Shown in pieces: positions 1 through 8,451 of a stretch of 64,000 bases of DNA. The stretch spans positions 124,001-188,000 of the forward strand of contig NZ_CP089924.1 of the NCBI RefSeq assembly GCF_021284765.1, given 5' to 3'. The notes beneath the pieces are model-generated. The model did not search any database and was not told the origin of the DNA. It worked only from the letters and a program-made list of their open reading frames with translations. The first letter of the stretch is position 1, and each line of letters starts with the position of its first letter. The position numbers were made by a program, and so were the translations under genes. The DNA is from Lysobacter sp. 5GHs7-4 (GTDB lineage Bacteria > Pseudomonadota > Gammaproteobacteria > Xanthomonadales > Xanthomonadaceae).

Positions 1-799
1 GCGTCAACGGCGCGGTCGCCGAGACGATGCCGGCCAGCGGCGGCAGATCGATGCCGGATTCGACCAGCGCGCGCAGATGCACCGGCGTGGTGACCAGCAG
101 CGGCGGCGACGGCGCGTCGGCCAGCGCCAGGGCGACATCGCCGGGAAAGAACGGACGCGCGGCGTGCACGGCGACCGGTCCGAGCAAGGGCAGCAGCACC
201 GACATCTCCATGCCGTACATGTGCTGCGGCGGCACGGTCGCCACCAGCGGCGTGATCGCGTCGGGCGCGAGCAGATCGTGCAACGCCGCCAGGTTCTGCG
301 CGGTGCTGGCGCGGAACGCCTGCCAGGTCTTGGGATTGGGTTTGGGCTGGCCGGTGCTGCCGGAGGTGAAGCCGATCGCGACCAGGGCCTGCGCGGCGAC
401 GCACGGCGCGGGTCCGTCGGCCTGCGACAGCACCTCGGGCAGGCGCCAGTAGCGCGGCGGCGGCGGATCCAGCGCGCCGTCGCCCAGACAGTAGCTGTCG
501 GCGTGCTGCGCATAGGTGTCGTCGACCACGGCCGGCGCGCGCGAGGACGGCAACAAAGTGGTCTGCCCGCGCAGCGCGGCCGCGCAGAACGCGACCAGGA
601 AGCGGTAGCGGTCCTCGCACAGATTGATCGCATGGCGCGCCGCCGGTAGCGCCGCGGCCAGCGCGCGCACCTCGCGTTCGAAGCGTTCCTGCGCCACGGC
701 CTGACCGTGCGCATACGCAAACAAGCGCGTCTGCGCCCCGATCACCAGCGCGACGCGTTCGTCGCCGGGCACCGCATCGTGATCAACTACTGCTGACAT
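1..799 (-). CDS. AMP-dependent acyl ligase, N-terminal part (xanthomonadin/aryl-polyene type), cut by window edge
   Basis: An open minus-strand frame runs from an ATG at 799 off the left edge, so about 266 N-terminal residues are visible. The translation contains the P-loop-like adenylation motif TSGSTGQPKPNPKTW (near residue 145), followed by an ATVPPQHMYGME segment and SATAPL, all typical of the ANL (acyl/aryl-CoA or ACP ligase) superfamily. The style resembles the hydroxybenzoate:ACP ligase (XanA2-like) of xanthomonadin and aryl-polyene pigment clusters. The phosphopantetheinyl transferase gene lies divergently 171 bp away, which fits activation of carrier proteins in the same pathway. Known for the family: adenylation of a carboxylic acid and transfer to a thiol. 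The exact substrate is inferred. The upstream ATG at 809 is out of frame; Shine-Dalgarno support for 799 is weak. Confidence 0.72.
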   Translation of the reverse strand, partial: MSAVVDHDAVPGDERVALVIGAQTRLFAYAHGQAVAQERFEREVRALAAALPAARHAINLCEDRYRFLVAFCAAALRGQTTLLPSSRAPAVVDDTYAQHADSYCLGDGALDPPPPRYWRLPEVLSQADGPAPCVAAQALVAIGFTSGSTGQPKPNPKTWQAFRASTAQNLAALHDLLAPDAITPLVATVPPQHMYGMEMSVLLPLLGPVAVHAARPFFPGDVALALADAPSPPLLVTTPVHLRALVESGIDLPPLAGIVSATAPLT

Positions 800-970
800 C
801 GTCCGCCATTGCTTGCTCCCGCCGCGACCGTGCAGGTCCCGGCGCCGACGGCCTGCGCCGCCTTCCCCTGTGCGCCGGCCTCGCGGCAACGGCATCGATC
901 GCGGCCAACGCCGCATCCCCTGCTTTAGCTTACGCTGGCGCGCCGGCGTTCCGTCAAACGCCTCGTTCAT

Positions 971-1579
971 GTGCCTGATCCGTCGATGACTCCGCCCCAA
1001 CCGCTGCTCCCGCCACGCTGGACCTGGCAGCCGCATACGCCCGGCCACGCCGCGCAGGCGCAGGCGCAGGCCTGGCTGGCGCAGCAGTTGCGGACCGATC
1101 CGCAGGCCCTGCGCCTGGCCCGCGACGACCGCCAGCGGCCCTACCTGGAGGCGCCGTTCCAGCACTGGGACTGCAACTGGAGCCACAGCGGCGACAGCCT
1201 GCTGATCGCCCTGACCGCGCACGGCCGGGTCGGCGTGGACCTGGAGCGACTGCGCCCGCGGCCGCGCGCGCTGGCGGTGTCCGAGCGCTACTTCACCGCT
1301 CCCGAAACCGCCTGGCTGGACGCCCAGGCCGACCGCGACCGCGCCTTCCTGCGCCTGTGGTGCCTGAAGGAAGCCGTGCTCAAGGCCCACGGCCACGGTC
1401 TCTCGTTCGGCCTGCACCGGCTGCGCTTCGAGGAGCGCGACGCACTGCTGGTACTGGTGGACAGCGACCCCGCCCTGGGCGCGCCGCACGAATGGCGGCT
1501 GCAGGAGCTGGCGCCCGCGCCGGGCTACGTCGGCGCGCTGGCCTGGCGCCCGCGACCGGGCGCGCCGGCGCCGCCCTGA
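971..1579 (+). CDS. 4'-phosphopantetheinyl transferase superfamily protein (Sfp/HetI type)
   Basis: The 202-residue protein carries the two signature motifs of Sfp-type transferases: VGVDLERL near residue 85 (Mg-binding Asp and Glu) and [13 protein letters not shown] near residue 128 (the W-x-x-K-E-x-x-x-K box). Such enzymes move 4'-phosphopantetheine from CoA onto the serine of acyl, aryl or peptidyl carrier proteins in the cytosol. The open frame begins with GTG at 971; an in-frame ATG at 986 is an alternative start that removes five residues. It is divergent from the pigment-type AMP ligase on the left and is followed 49 bp later by rsmG. A role in pigment or polyketide carrier-protein activation is inferred from this context. 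Confidence 0.88.
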   Translation: MPDPSMTPPQPLLPPRWTWQPHTPGHAAQAQAQAWLAQQLRTDPQALRLARDDRQRPYLEAPFQHWDCNWSHSGDSLLIALTAHGRVGVDLERLRPRPRALAVSERYFTAPETAWLDAQADRDRAFLRLWCLKEAVLKAHGHGLSFGLHRLRFEERDALLVLVDSDPALGAPHEWRLQELAPAPGYVGALAWRPRPGAPAPP

Positions 1580-1628
1580 TTCGGACCGCGCGCGGAGCCG
1601 GTCGCCGCCATCGGCGATACTGTCGGCA

Positions 1629-2312
1629 ATGAACGCAACCGCCCCCCTCCCGCCCGGGCTCCGCCGCGAGCTCGAATCCGGCCTGTCCGCGCTGGCCCTG
1701 GATCCGGCCCTGGCCGCGCCGCTGCTGGACTACCTGGCCCTGCTCGCGCGCTGGAACCGCACCTACAACCTCACCGCCGTGCGCGATCCGCAGGAGATGG
1801 TGACCAAGCACCTGCTGGACTCTCTGGCCATGCACCCCTACGTCGACGCGATCGCGCACGACGGCGGCGCCCTGGCCGATCTGGGCACGGGCGCCGGCCT
1901 GCCCGGTATTCCCCTGGCCATCGTCAAGCCCGGCCTGCGCGTGACCCTGGTGGAGAGCAACGGCAAGAAAGCGCGCTTCATGCGCGAGGCCCTGCGCACG
2001 CTGGGCCTGAAGGACGCGCGCGTGGCCGAATCGCGGATCGAAGCCTTCGCCGAACCCGGCGCCTTTGATGCCATCACCGCGCGCGCGCTGGCGACCCTGC
2101 CGCTGATCCTGGAACTGGGCGGGCACCTGCTCAAGCCCGACGGCGCGCTGCTGGCGATGAAGGGCGCCCACCCCGTGGACGAGATCGCCGCCCTGCCCGC
2201 CGGCTGGGCCGTGCGCGGCTCGCACCCGCTGGCGGTGCCGGGCCTGGACGCCGAGCGCCACCTGGTCGTGGTCGCCCGCGCCGGCGCCCACGCACACCCC
2301 GATGCCGCATGA
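1629..2312 (+). CDS. rsmG: 16S rRNA (guanine527-N7)-methyltransferase RsmG (GidB)
   Basis: The 227-residue protein has the RsmG core: a [12 protein letters not shown] segment near residue 45, HLLDSL, and the S-adenosylmethionine-binding [13 protein letters not shown] loop near residue 90. The family methylates N7 of G527 in 16S rRNA; loss of it gives low-level streptomycin resistance in many bacteria. It sits directly upstream of parA and parB, the conserved rsmG-parA-parB order found near the origin in many gammaproteobacteria. The stop codon overlaps a short upstream in-frame extension of the parA frame, but the true parA start is about 100 bp further on. Length and motifs are normal. Confidence 0.96.
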   Translation: MNATAPLPPGLRRELESGLSALALDPALAAPLLDYLALLARWNRTYNLTAVRDPQEMVTKHLLDSLAMHPYVDAIAHDGGALADLGTGAGLPGIPLAIVKPGLRVTLVESNGKKARFMREALRTLGLKDARVAESRIEAFAEPGAFDAITARALATLPLILELGGHLLKPDGALLAMKGAHPVDEIAALPAGWAVRGSHPLAVPGLDAERHLVVVARAGAHAHPDAA

Positions 2313-2413
2313 CGGAGCGCGAACGCGCCCCGTCCGGGCATAATCCCCAGTCCGACCGGCGCCCGGCGCCGTCCGAACCCATCACACAGCCCGTACAGCA
2401 GGGGACGAGCCGC

Positions 2414-3220
2414 ATGGCCCGCATCATCGCCGTCGCCAACCAGAAAGGCGGAGTGGGCAAGACCACCACCGCGGTCAACCTGGCCGCCGCGCTCGCGCGC
2501 GCGCCCAAGCGCGTGCTGCTGGTGGACCTGGACCCGCAGGGCAACGCCACGATGGGCAGCGGCATCGACAAGCGCAGCATCGAGGACTCGATCTGCGACG
2601 TGATGCTGGGCGAAGCCGAGGCCGCCTCGATCCTGCTGCGCGCGCCGGAAGACTTCGACCTGCTGCCGGCCAACATCGAACTGACCGCCGCCGAAATCCG
2701 CCTGATGGGCGAGGACGCGCGCGAGCAACGCTTGAAGGCCGCGCTGGCGCCGCTGCGCGGCAACTACGACTACATCCTGATCGACTGCCCGCCGGCGCTG
2801 TCGCTGCTGACGCTCAACGCGCTGACCGCGGCCGACTCGATCATCGTGCCGATGCAGTGCGAGTACTACGCGCTGGAAGGCATCAGCGCCCTGCTCGACA
2901 CCATCAACGCGCTCAAGGCCAGGCTCAATCCCGAGCTGGAAATCGAAGGCGTGCTGCGCACCATGTTCGACGTGCGCAACAACCTGGCCAACGCGGTGTC
3001 GGCCGAGCTGACCAACCACTTCGGCGACCGCGTGTTCCGCACCATCGTGCCGCGCAACGTGCGCCTGGCCGAGGCCCCCAGCCACGGCCAGAGCATCGTC
3101 GGCTACGACAAGGCCAGCCGCGGCGGCATCGCTTACCTGGGCCTGGCCGGCGAAGTGCTGCGCCGCCAGCGCGAACGCGAGCAGGCCGCCAAAACCGCAC
3201 ACAAGGAGACCGTGGCATGA
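2414..3220 (+). CDS. parA: ParA/Soj chromosome-partitioning ATPase
   Basis: The 268-residue protein starts MARIIAVANQKGGVGKTTT, the deviant Walker A (KGGVGKTT) of ParA ATPases, followed by LVDLDPQGNAT (A') and LIDCPPALSLLTLNAL (Walker B region). This start is chosen because family homology begins at the first residue and a purine-rich AGGGGACG site lies 6 bases before it. An in-frame ATG at 2309 would add 35 unconserved residues. ParA binds DNA non-specifically in an ATP-dependent way and drives ParB-parS segregation. The last four bases overlap the parB start (ATGA), indicating translational coupling. Confidence 0.95.
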   Translation: MARIIAVANQKGGVGKTTTAVNLAAALARAPKRVLLVDLDPQGNATMGSGIDKRSIEDSICDVMLGEAEAASILLRAPEDFDLLPANIELTAAEIRLMGEDAREQRLKAALAPLRGNYDYILIDCPPALSLLTLNALTAADSIIVPMQCEYYALEGISALLDTINALKARLNPELEIEGVLRTMFDVRNNLANAVSAELTNHFGDRVFRTIVPRNVRLAEAPSHGQSIVGYDKASRGGIAYLGLAGEVLRRQREREQAAKTAHKETVA

Positions 3221-4122
3221 GCGCGGCGAAGAAGCGCGGCCTGGGCCGCGGCCTGGAAGCCCTGCTCGGCCCGAAGGCCGCCGCCGAGGCGCCGATCCTG
3301 GAAGCCACCGAGTCCGACGTGATGCGCACCCTGCCGGTGGACGCGCTGACCGCCGGCAAGTACCAGCCGCGCAAGACCTGGGACCACGACAAGCTGGCCG
3401 AGCTGGCCGAGTCGATCAAGGCCCAGGGCGTGATCCAGCCGATCGTGGTGCGCGACATCGGCGGCAAGCGCTACGAGATCATCGCCGGCGAACGCCGCTG
3501 GCGCGCCACCCAGCTGGCCGGCCTGACCGAAATCCCGGTGGTGATCCGCGAAGTCGACGACCGCACCGTGGTCGCGATGGCGCTGATCGAGAACATCCAG
3601 CGCGAAGACCTCAATCCGCTGGAAGAGGCCAACGCGCTGCAGCGCCTGATCGACGAGTTCGATCTCACCCACGCCCAGGCCGCCGAAGCGGTCGGGCGCT
3701 CGCGAGTGGCGGTGTCCAACCTGCTGCGCCTGCTGGAGCTGCCGGCCGAAATCCGCGTGCTGGTGGAAACCCGCGCCCTGGACATGGGCCATGCGCGCGC
3801 GCTGCTGACCCTGGCCCCGCAGGCCGCGATCGCGCTGGCGCGCCAGGCCGCCGAACTGGGCTGGTCGGTGCGCGACGTCGAGCATCGCGTGCAGCAGCTG
3901 GCCGCGGGCAAGGTCCCGACCGGCAGCGGCAAGCCCAAGCCGGCCAAGGCCAAGCCGCAGGCCGACATCGCCACGCTGGAACGCGAGCTGTCGGAATCGC
4001 TGAACACCCAGGTCAACGTGCTGCACGGCCGCGGCGGCAAGGGCCGCCTGGTCATTCACTACAGCGACCTGGACTCGTTGGACGGCGTACTGGAAAAGCT
4101 GCGCGGCCGCAGCGAAGGCTGA
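3217..4122 (+). CDS. parB: ParB/Spo0J chromosome-partitioning CTPase and DNA-binding protein
   Basis: The 301-residue protein begins MSAAKKRGLGRGLEALLG, the ParA-interacting N-terminus of chromosomal ParB. It then shows the CTP-binding ParB/Srx fold with the GERRWRA box near residue 90 and ENIQREDLNPLEEA, and an HTH region (HAQAAEAVGRSRVAVSNLLRLL, in two pieces) near 160-185 for parS recognition. The C-terminus is a typical dimerisation segment. ParB loads on parS and spreads as a clamp to organise the origin region. AAGGAGAC precedes the ATG, which overlaps the parA stop by four bases. I saw no convincing parS 16-mer in the window by eye. Confidence 0.95.
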   Translation: MSAAKKRGLGRGLEALLGPKAAAEAPILEATESDVMRTLPVDALTAGKYQPRKTWDHDKLAELAESIKAQGVIQPIVVRDIGGKRYEIIAGERRWRATQLAGLTEIPVVIREVDDRTVVAMALIENIQREDLNPLEEANALQRLIDEFDLTHAQAAEAVGRSRVAVSNLLRLLELPAEIRVLVETRALDMGHARALLTLAPQAAIALARQAAELGWSVRDVEHRVQQLAAGKVPTGSGKPKPAKAKPQADIATLERELSESLNTQVNVLHGRGGKGRLVIHYSDLDSLDGVLEKLRGRSEG

Positions 4123-4367
4123 GCCGCCGCCCGCGCGGTGGCGCGGGAAGGGATTCGTGTCATGCTGGACCGGCATGCTGGCCCGGTCCGCATGCACAGG
4201 GGAAACGCATGGACACTCTCGCTACGCGGGGCGCATCGGCGCCGCCGCTCGCGCCTACGACGCCGCCCGCCGGCGCCTTTCGAATCCCAGCGCCTGCGCG
4301 GCGACCGGCTAGACTGGTCCCGCGCCACGGCCGCGCACGAAACACCCCACCACTGAAGGAGATGCAC

Positions 4368-4796
4368 ATGAAACGGATTGCCCTCGCGGCCCTGCTGCTG
4401 TCCCCGTCCCTGGCCTTCGCCCAGGCCGGCGCCAGCTGCCCCACCCTCAACAACGCCGACCTGGCCTGGACCCAGCGCCAGGGCGACGATTACACCCTGT
4501 GCTACCTGGAGCTGCCGTCCGCCATCGCCGCCGGCAAGGGCCTGGGCGTGTACCTGGGCACGCGTGGCTTCAAGCCCGAGAAGGACAACCGCGCCGAGAA
4601 GGGCACGGTCGGCACCCAGCAGGTGGTCTGGTACAAGAAGCCCAGCGGCACCCGCCCGTTCTCGCGCGAGACCACGATCCTGCTGCCGGGCGACAAGCCC
4701 AAGAGCAAGGTCCGCATCTACGTCTGGATCGACGCGGCCACCCAGGGCGAGCTCAACGAAGCCCTGGCCCTGGCCAAGCAACTGGCGGTGAAGTGA
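4368..4796 (+). CDS. Secreted hypothetical protein
   Basis: The 142-residue product begins with a clear Sec signal peptide (MKRIALAALLLSPSLAFAQA, cleavage expected after AFA). It has two cysteines in the mature N-terminal half and a mixed alpha/beta remainder ending QLAVK. I do not recognise the family. The ATG at 4368 is preferred because AAGGAG lies six bases upstream; an ATG at 4362 directly abuts that site. It stands alone between parB and an epimerase gene, with about 245 bp of apparently non-coding DNA before it and 200 bp after. A periplasmic location is inferred; no function is assigned. Confidence 0.75.
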   Translation: MKRIALAALLLSPSLAFAQAGASCPTLNNADLAWTQRQGDDYTLCYLELPSAIAAGKGLGVYLGTRGFKPEKDNRAEKGTVGTQQVVWYKKPSGTRPFSRETTILLPGDKPKSKVRIYVWIDAATQGELNEALALAKQLAVK

Positions 4797-4996
4797 CCGC
4801 GGCCGGCGGACTCCGGCCCCGGCGCGGAGTCTGCTGCGCTTCAGGCGCGGGCGGCCAAGCTGTCGCCCGCGTTCCGCCACGGATCGGTGCGGCCGTCGGC
4901 GCCGAACACGATTCCGACACGGATTCGCGGACACTGTCGCAACGGTAACCACCGCTCACGCATGCTCTCCGTCTCCGCACCCGCCCTCCTCGCCCC

Positions 4997-5962
4997 ATGA
5001 CCATCCTCGTCACCGGCGCCGCCGGCTTCATCGGCAGCTACGTCTGCCGCGCCCTGCGCGCCCGCGGCCAGGCCGTGGTCGGGCTGGACAGCTACAACGA
5101 CTACTACGACCCGCAGCTCAAGCGCGATCGCGTCGCCGCGCTGTGCCCGGACGTCGAGATCCGCGCCCTGGACCTGGGCGACCGCGACGGCCTGGCCGCG
5201 CTGTTCGACGAGTTCGCGCCGACCCAGGTGATCCACCTGGCCGCGCAGGCCGGCGTGCGCTACTCGCTGACCCATCCGCACGCCTACGTCGACAGCAACC
5301 TGGCCGGCTTCGTGAACCTGCTGGAGCTGTGCCGCCATCGCGGCGTGCAGCACCTGGTCTACGCCAGTTCGTCCTCGGTCTACGGCGACTCGGCGGTGGC
5401 GCCGTTCTCGGAAGACCAGCGCGTCGACCGGCCGCGCTCGCTGTACGCGGCGACCAAGGCCGCCAACGAACTGATGGCGCACACCTACGCCCATCTCTAC
5501 GGCCTGCACGCCACCGGCCTGCGCTTCTTCACCGTCTACGGCCCCTGGGGCCGTCCCGACATGGCGCCGCTGCTGTTCTCGCGCGCAGTGCTGGCGGGCC
5601 GGCCGATCGAGGTGTTCAATCACGGCCGCATGCGCCGCGACTTCACCTTCGTCGACGACATCGTCGCCGGCGTGCTGGGCGCGCTCGCGCACCCGTCCCA
5701 GGACGACCCGCCGCACCGGGTGTTCAACCTGGGCAACCACACCCCGGTCGAGCTGGAGCATTTCATCGCGGTGATCGAGGCCGCGGCGGCTAAGCCGGCG
5801 CAGAAGGTCTACAAGCCGATGCAGCCCGGCGACATGATCGAGACGATGGCCGATACTGCGCGCGCCAAGGCGGCGTTCGGGTTCGAGCCTGCGACCTCGA
5901 TCGAAACCGGATTGCCGCAGGTGGTCGCCTGGTGCCGGGACTATTTCGGCGCCAAGGTCTGA
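4997..5962 (+). CDS. NAD-dependent nucleotide-sugar epimerase (UDP-glucuronate 4-epimerase-like)
   Basis: The 321-residue protein is an extended short-chain dehydrogenase. It has TGAAGFIGSY at the N-terminus (GxxGxxG NAD site), the LDSYNDYYDPQLK segment typical of UDP-glucuronate 4-epimerases, SSSSVYG, and the catalytic SLYAATKAANE (YxxxK) near residue 150. FFTVYGPWGRPDMA is also characteristic of that subgroup. It would interconvert UDP-glucuronate and UDP-galacturonate, or a related sugar, for surface polysaccharide or lipopolysaccharide. It is followed about 105 bp later by a GT2 glycosyltransferase and a small lipid-A-synthase-like membrane protein, so a shared role in envelope glycan modification is inferred. 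The exact substrate is not established. Confidence 0.85.
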   Translation: MTILVTGAAGFIGSYVCRALRARGQAVVGLDSYNDYYDPQLKRDRVAALCPDVEIRALDLGDRDGLAALFDEFAPTQVIHLAAQAGVRYSLTHPHAYVDSNLAGFVNLLELCRHRGVQHLVYASSSSVYGDSAVAPFSEDQRVDRPRSLYAATKAANELMAHTYAHLYGLHATGLRFFTVYGPWGRPDMAPLLFSRAVLAGRPIEVFNHGRMRRDFTFVDDIVAGVLGALAHPSQDDPPHRVFNLGNHTPVELEHFIAVIEAAAAKPAQKVYKPMQPGDMIETMADTARAKAAFGFEPATSIETGLPQVVAWCRDYFGAKV

Positions 5963-6066
5963 GCCGGCCCCGCGCCAGCGACCGCCGCAGGCCGTAACGT
6001 GTTGCAACCGCCTCCGCCGACCCGGAGGCCCCTCCCGGCTCACGCGAGCCGCGACGAGTTCGCCAG

Positions 6067-6813
6067 ATGACCGCAAGCCAGAACCCATCACTGTCCGTCG
6101 TCGTCCCCGTGTTCAACGAGCAGGACAACGTCGCCCCGCTGATCCACGAGATCACCGCCGCCCTGCGCGGCCTTGCGCCCGATGAAGGCGGGGACTTCGA
6201 GATCGTCTACGTCGACGACCGTTCGCGCGACGGCACCCTGGACGCGCTGCGCGCGCTCAAGGCGCAGGTGCCCGAATTGCGCGTGGTCCACCACGTCACC
6301 CAGAGCGGCCAGAGCACCGCGATCCGCAACGGCGTGAAAGCCGCGCGCGGTCGGTGGATCGCCACGCTCGACGGCGACGGCCAGAACGACCCGGCCGACA
6401 TTCCCAAGCTGCTGGCCAAGCGCGCCGAATCGGCGCCCGACATCAAGCTGTTCGCGGGCTGGCGCGTGAACCGTCAGGACTCGGGCAGCAAGCGCTGGGC
6501 CTCCAAGTGGGCCAACGCGATCCGCAGCCGCATGCTGCGCGACGACACCCCCGACACCGGCTGCGGCATCAAGCTGTTCGAGCGCGAGGCCTTCCTCGAT
6601 CTGCCGCACTTCAACCACATGCACCGCTACCTGCCCGCGCTGATGCAGCGCGCCGGCTGGAAGACGGTGAGCGTGCCGGTCAACCACCGCGCGCGTTCCA
6701 CCGGCGTGTCCAAGTACAACAACCTCAACCGCGCCCTGGTCGGCATCAGCGACCTGCGCGGCGTCGCCTGGTTGATCAAGCGCGGCAAGGTCACCGCCAC
6801 CGAAGAGGTCTGA
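6067..6813 (+). CDS. GT2 family glycosyltransferase (dolichol/undecaprenyl-phosphate sugar transferase-like)
   Basis: The 248-residue protein has the GT-A features of the DPM1/ArnC group: VVPVFNEQDNV near residue 12, DDRSRDGT near 50, and TLDGDGQNDPADIPK near 100 (the DxD metal site). A RYLPALMQRAGW segment follows. It lacks the C-terminal pair of membrane helices found in ArnC/GtrB, but the next gene, three bases downstream, encodes a small polytopic membrane protein. Known for the family: transfer of a sugar from a nucleotide donor to a polyprenyl phosphate at the inner membrane. With the upstream epimerase this suggests making a lipid-linked uronic or amino sugar; that is an inference. Confidence 0.86.
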   Translation: MTASQNPSLSVVVPVFNEQDNVAPLIHEITAALRGLAPDEGGDFEIVYVDDRSRDGTLDALRALKAQVPELRVVHHVTQSGQSTAIRNGVKAARGRWIATLDGDGQNDPADIPKLLAKRAESAPDIKLFAGWRVNRQDSGSKRWASKWANAIRSRMLRDDTPDTGCGIKLFEREAFLDLPHFNHMHRYLPALMQRAGWKTVSVPVNHRARSTGVSKYNNLNRALVGISDLRGVAWLIKRGKVTATEEV

Positions 6814-6816
6814 GCC

Positions 6817-7152
6817 ATGGACTTCATGAATTCGCCGATTGAATGGCTGGCCTGGACCGGCCTGCACATGTCGCCGTGGAAGCTGATCGGCCTGACCGGC
6901 GCGCTGATGTTCGGCGGCCGCTGGCTGGTGCAGTTCGTGGCCAGCAAGCGCCAGGGCAAGCCGGTGATCCCGCGCGCGTTCTGGTACATGAGCCTGGTCG
7001 GCAGCGCGATGACGCTGAGCTACTTCGTGTTCTCGCAGAAGCAGGACTCGGTGGGCGTGATCCAGAACCTGTTCCCGGCCTTCACCGCCGCCTACAGCCT
7101 GTACCTGGACATCAAGCACCGCGGCTGGCACCGGGATCGCGCCGGGCATTGA
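6817..7152 (+). CDS. Lipid-A-disaccharide synthase N-terminal domain (LAB_N) membrane protein
   Basis: The 111-residue protein resembles the LAB_N family: a WLAWTGLHMSPWKLIG start, then GGRWLVQF and IPRAFWYMSLVG, with about three transmembrane helices and a basic tail. These domains are related to the SMR/EmrE-like fold and often accompany ArnC/DPM1-type glycosyltransferases, probably as a membrane partner or flippase subunit. It starts three bases after the GT2 stop, so the pair is almost certainly cotranscribed. An in-frame ATG at 6826 is an alternative start. The function is known only by association; the partner role is an inference from position. Confidence 0.82.
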   Translation: MDFMNSPIEWLAWTGLHMSPWKLIGLTGALMFGGRWLVQFVASKRQGKPVIPRAFWYMSLVGSAMTLSYFVFSQKQDSVGVIQNLFPAFTAAYSLYLDIKHRGWHRDRAGH

Positions 7153-7192
7153 GGCCACGCGCGGTGCGGCGCTAACCGCAGCGACCGGCAAC

Positions 7193-7591
7193 TCAATCGT
7201 AGTGCTCGATCCCCTCGGGCAACTGCACCCAGCCGTGCCGCCGCTCCTCGTACACCGAGACCGTGGGGGCCGGGAAGCCCGGCTCGGCGAACGCGCCCAC
7301 CGCGACCACCAACGAATCCGGGAACGCCTCCGGCTCCCAGTACACGATGGACCCGCAGTTGGGACAGAAATGGAAGGTGGCCAGGGTGCCGGCGTCGCCG
7401 CGGCGCTGGTAGCGGCTGGATTGGCCCTCCAGCAGGCGCGCCCGCTCGCGCGGGTAGCGCGCCTGCACGCCGTACACGCTGCCGGTGCGGCGCTGGCACT
7501 CCAGGCAGTGGCAGATCGAAATCCGGGTGGGCTCGCCCTCGCAGGCCAGCCGCAGCTGGCCGCAGGAGCAGGTCGCCAGACGTGGATTCAT
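7193..7591 (-). CDS. GFA/CENP-V domain protein (glutathione-dependent formaldehyde-activating-like)
   Basis: The 132-residue protein has the zinc-binding cysteine pattern of the GFA/CENP-V family: CSCG at residue 8, CHCLECQRRTGS near 28, and FCPNCGS near 75. The fold was first described in S-hydroxymethylglutathione synthase, but most bacterial members have no proven reaction. It is convergent with the LAB_N gene and divergent from rpmB. The N-terminus MNPRLATCSCGQL fits the usual family start closely, so the ATG at 7591 is likely correct. Function beyond zinc binding is left open. Confidence 0.85.
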   Translation of the reverse strand: MNPRLATCSCGQLRLACEGEPTRISICHCLECQRRTGSVYGVQARYPRERARLLEGQSSRYQRRGDAGTLATFHFCPNCGSIVYWEPEAFPDSLVVAVGAFAEPGFPAPTVSVYEERRHGWVQLPEGIEHYD

Positions 7592-7675
7592 GGTCGGTAC
7601 GCCCGTTCAGGTAGCCGCGACAGGCCTTCAGCATACCCGCGGCTGGGCTCGGCCGGCCCGCCTGGCCCCAAGTGC

Positions 7676-7704
7676 TTGTCCCGGCTGGGATTTGCCGCCA
7701 TAAT
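7676..7704 (+). promoter_or_regulatory. Sigma70-type promoter of rpmB-rpmG
   Basis: TTGTCC at 7676-7681 and CATAAT at 7699-7704 are separated by exactly 17 bases, a near-consensus sigma70 arrangement. Transcription would start near 7711, giving an untranslated leader of about 178 bases before rpmB. The rest of the gap between the GFA gene and rpmB (about 300 bp) shows no gene. Confidence 0.7.
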
Positions 7705-7888
7705 ACGCGGCTCGCTGTGTCCGACCCTCCCCTAGGGGCAGGTCCGGGCGGTCCCGGAAGTGCGATTCCGACCGCCTCGCTCGGCTGAGGTAACCACCCG
7801 TATCGCGCGCTGTCCGCGGAATTCCGCGCCGACGGCGGGGCCGCCGCCTCCCTGGCCAAGGGAAGCATCCAATCCTTTCGAGGTGCAC

Positions 7889-8125
7889 ATGTCCCGCGTA
7901 TGCCAAGTAACGGGCAAGCGAACGACGACCGGCAACAACGTCTCGCACGCCATGAACAAAACCCGCCGCCGCTTCCTCCCCAACCTGCACGAGCGCCGCT
8001 TCTGGGTCGCCAGTGAGAACCGTTGGGTCAAGCTGCGTGTTTCCGCCAACGCCATGCGCACCATCGACAAGAACGGCATCGACGCCGTCCTGGCCGATCT
8101 CCGCGCCCGCGGCGAAAAGATCTGA
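7889..8125 (+). CDS. rpmB: 50S ribosomal protein L28
   Basis: The 78-residue protein is a full-length L28: it begins [20 protein letters not shown] and continues with [16 protein letters not shown] and [20 protein letters not shown] sequence (here [16 protein letters not shown]). The upstream GAGG site and family length fix the start at 7889. It binds 23S rRNA in the large subunit. The L33 gene follows 11 bases later, the usual rpmB-rpmG operon. Confidence 0.97.
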   Translation: MSRVCQVTGKRTTTGNNVSHAMNKTRRRFLPNLHERRFWVASENRWVKLRVSANAMRTIDKNGIDAVLADLRARGEKI

Positions 8126-8136
8126 GGACCTGAATC

Positions 8137-8301
8137 ATGGCTTCCAAGCGCGACAAGATCCGTCTGATCTCCTCGGCCAACACCGGTCACTTCTACACGA
8201 CCGACAAGAACAAGAAGAACACCCCGAACAAGATGGAGGTCAAGAAGTACGACCCCGTCGTTCGCAAGCACGTGATTTATAAGGAAGGCAAGATCAAGTG
8301 A
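8137..8301 (+). CDS. rpmG: 50S ribosomal protein L33 (zinc-independent form)
   Basis: This 54-residue gene is easy to miss because it is short. The product begins [20 protein letters not shown] and ends YKEGKIK, a typical proteobacterial L33. It lacks the CxxC pairs of the zinc-ribbon form, so it is the C-minus type. GAGGACC lies upstream of the ATG. It is cotranscribed with rpmB and is followed immediately by a long hairpin that includes its stop codon. Confidence 0.96.
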   Translation: MASKRDKIRLISSANTGHFYTTDKNKKNTPNKMEVKKYDPVVRKHVIYKEGKIK

Positions 8302-8348
8302 CCTTCCGGCCCGTTCGCGCTGCGCGCGAACGGCTTTGCCGGAAGGTC
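8300..8348 (+). terminator. Nested hairpin at the end of rpmG
   Basis: An 11-bp outer stem (GACCTTCCGGC at 8300-8310 with its complement at 8338-8348) encloses a 9-bp inner stem (CCGTTCGCG at 8311-8319 with CGCGAACGG at 8325-8333). It overlaps the rpmG stop codon. There is no T run directly after it, so it may act as an RNA-stabilising or attenuating structure ahead of the true terminator. Confidence 0.55.
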
Positions 8349-8372
8349 ATCCCCGCGAAAGCGGGGATCCAG
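8346..8372 (-). repeat. Single inverted copy of REP-like palindrome
   Basis: This stretch is the exact reverse complement of the palindrome core found five times in the downstream array (CTGGATCCCC...GGGGATGAC). It lies between the rpmG hairpin and the rho-independent terminator, in opposite orientation to the array. Confidence 0.8.
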
Positions 8373-8381
8373 GCCTCGCGA

Positions 8382-8411
8382 GAAACCCGCCCACCAGGCG
8401 GGTTTCTTTTT
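8382..8411 (+). terminator. Rho-independent terminator of rpmB-rpmG
   Basis: A perfect 10-bp stem (GAAACCCGCC and GGCGGGTTTC) around a CACCA loop is followed at once by TTTTT. It is the clear intrinsic terminator for the ribosomal protein operon. Confidence 0.9.
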
Positions 8412-8451
8412 GCCTGCGATTCGAACGCCTTGCGATGCCCCGCTCCCCCAA

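Noticed and set aside
2309..2413. Upstream start for parA at 2309
   Set aside because: The 35 extra residues have no ParA homology and the ATG at 2414 has a good ribosome site and family N-terminus.
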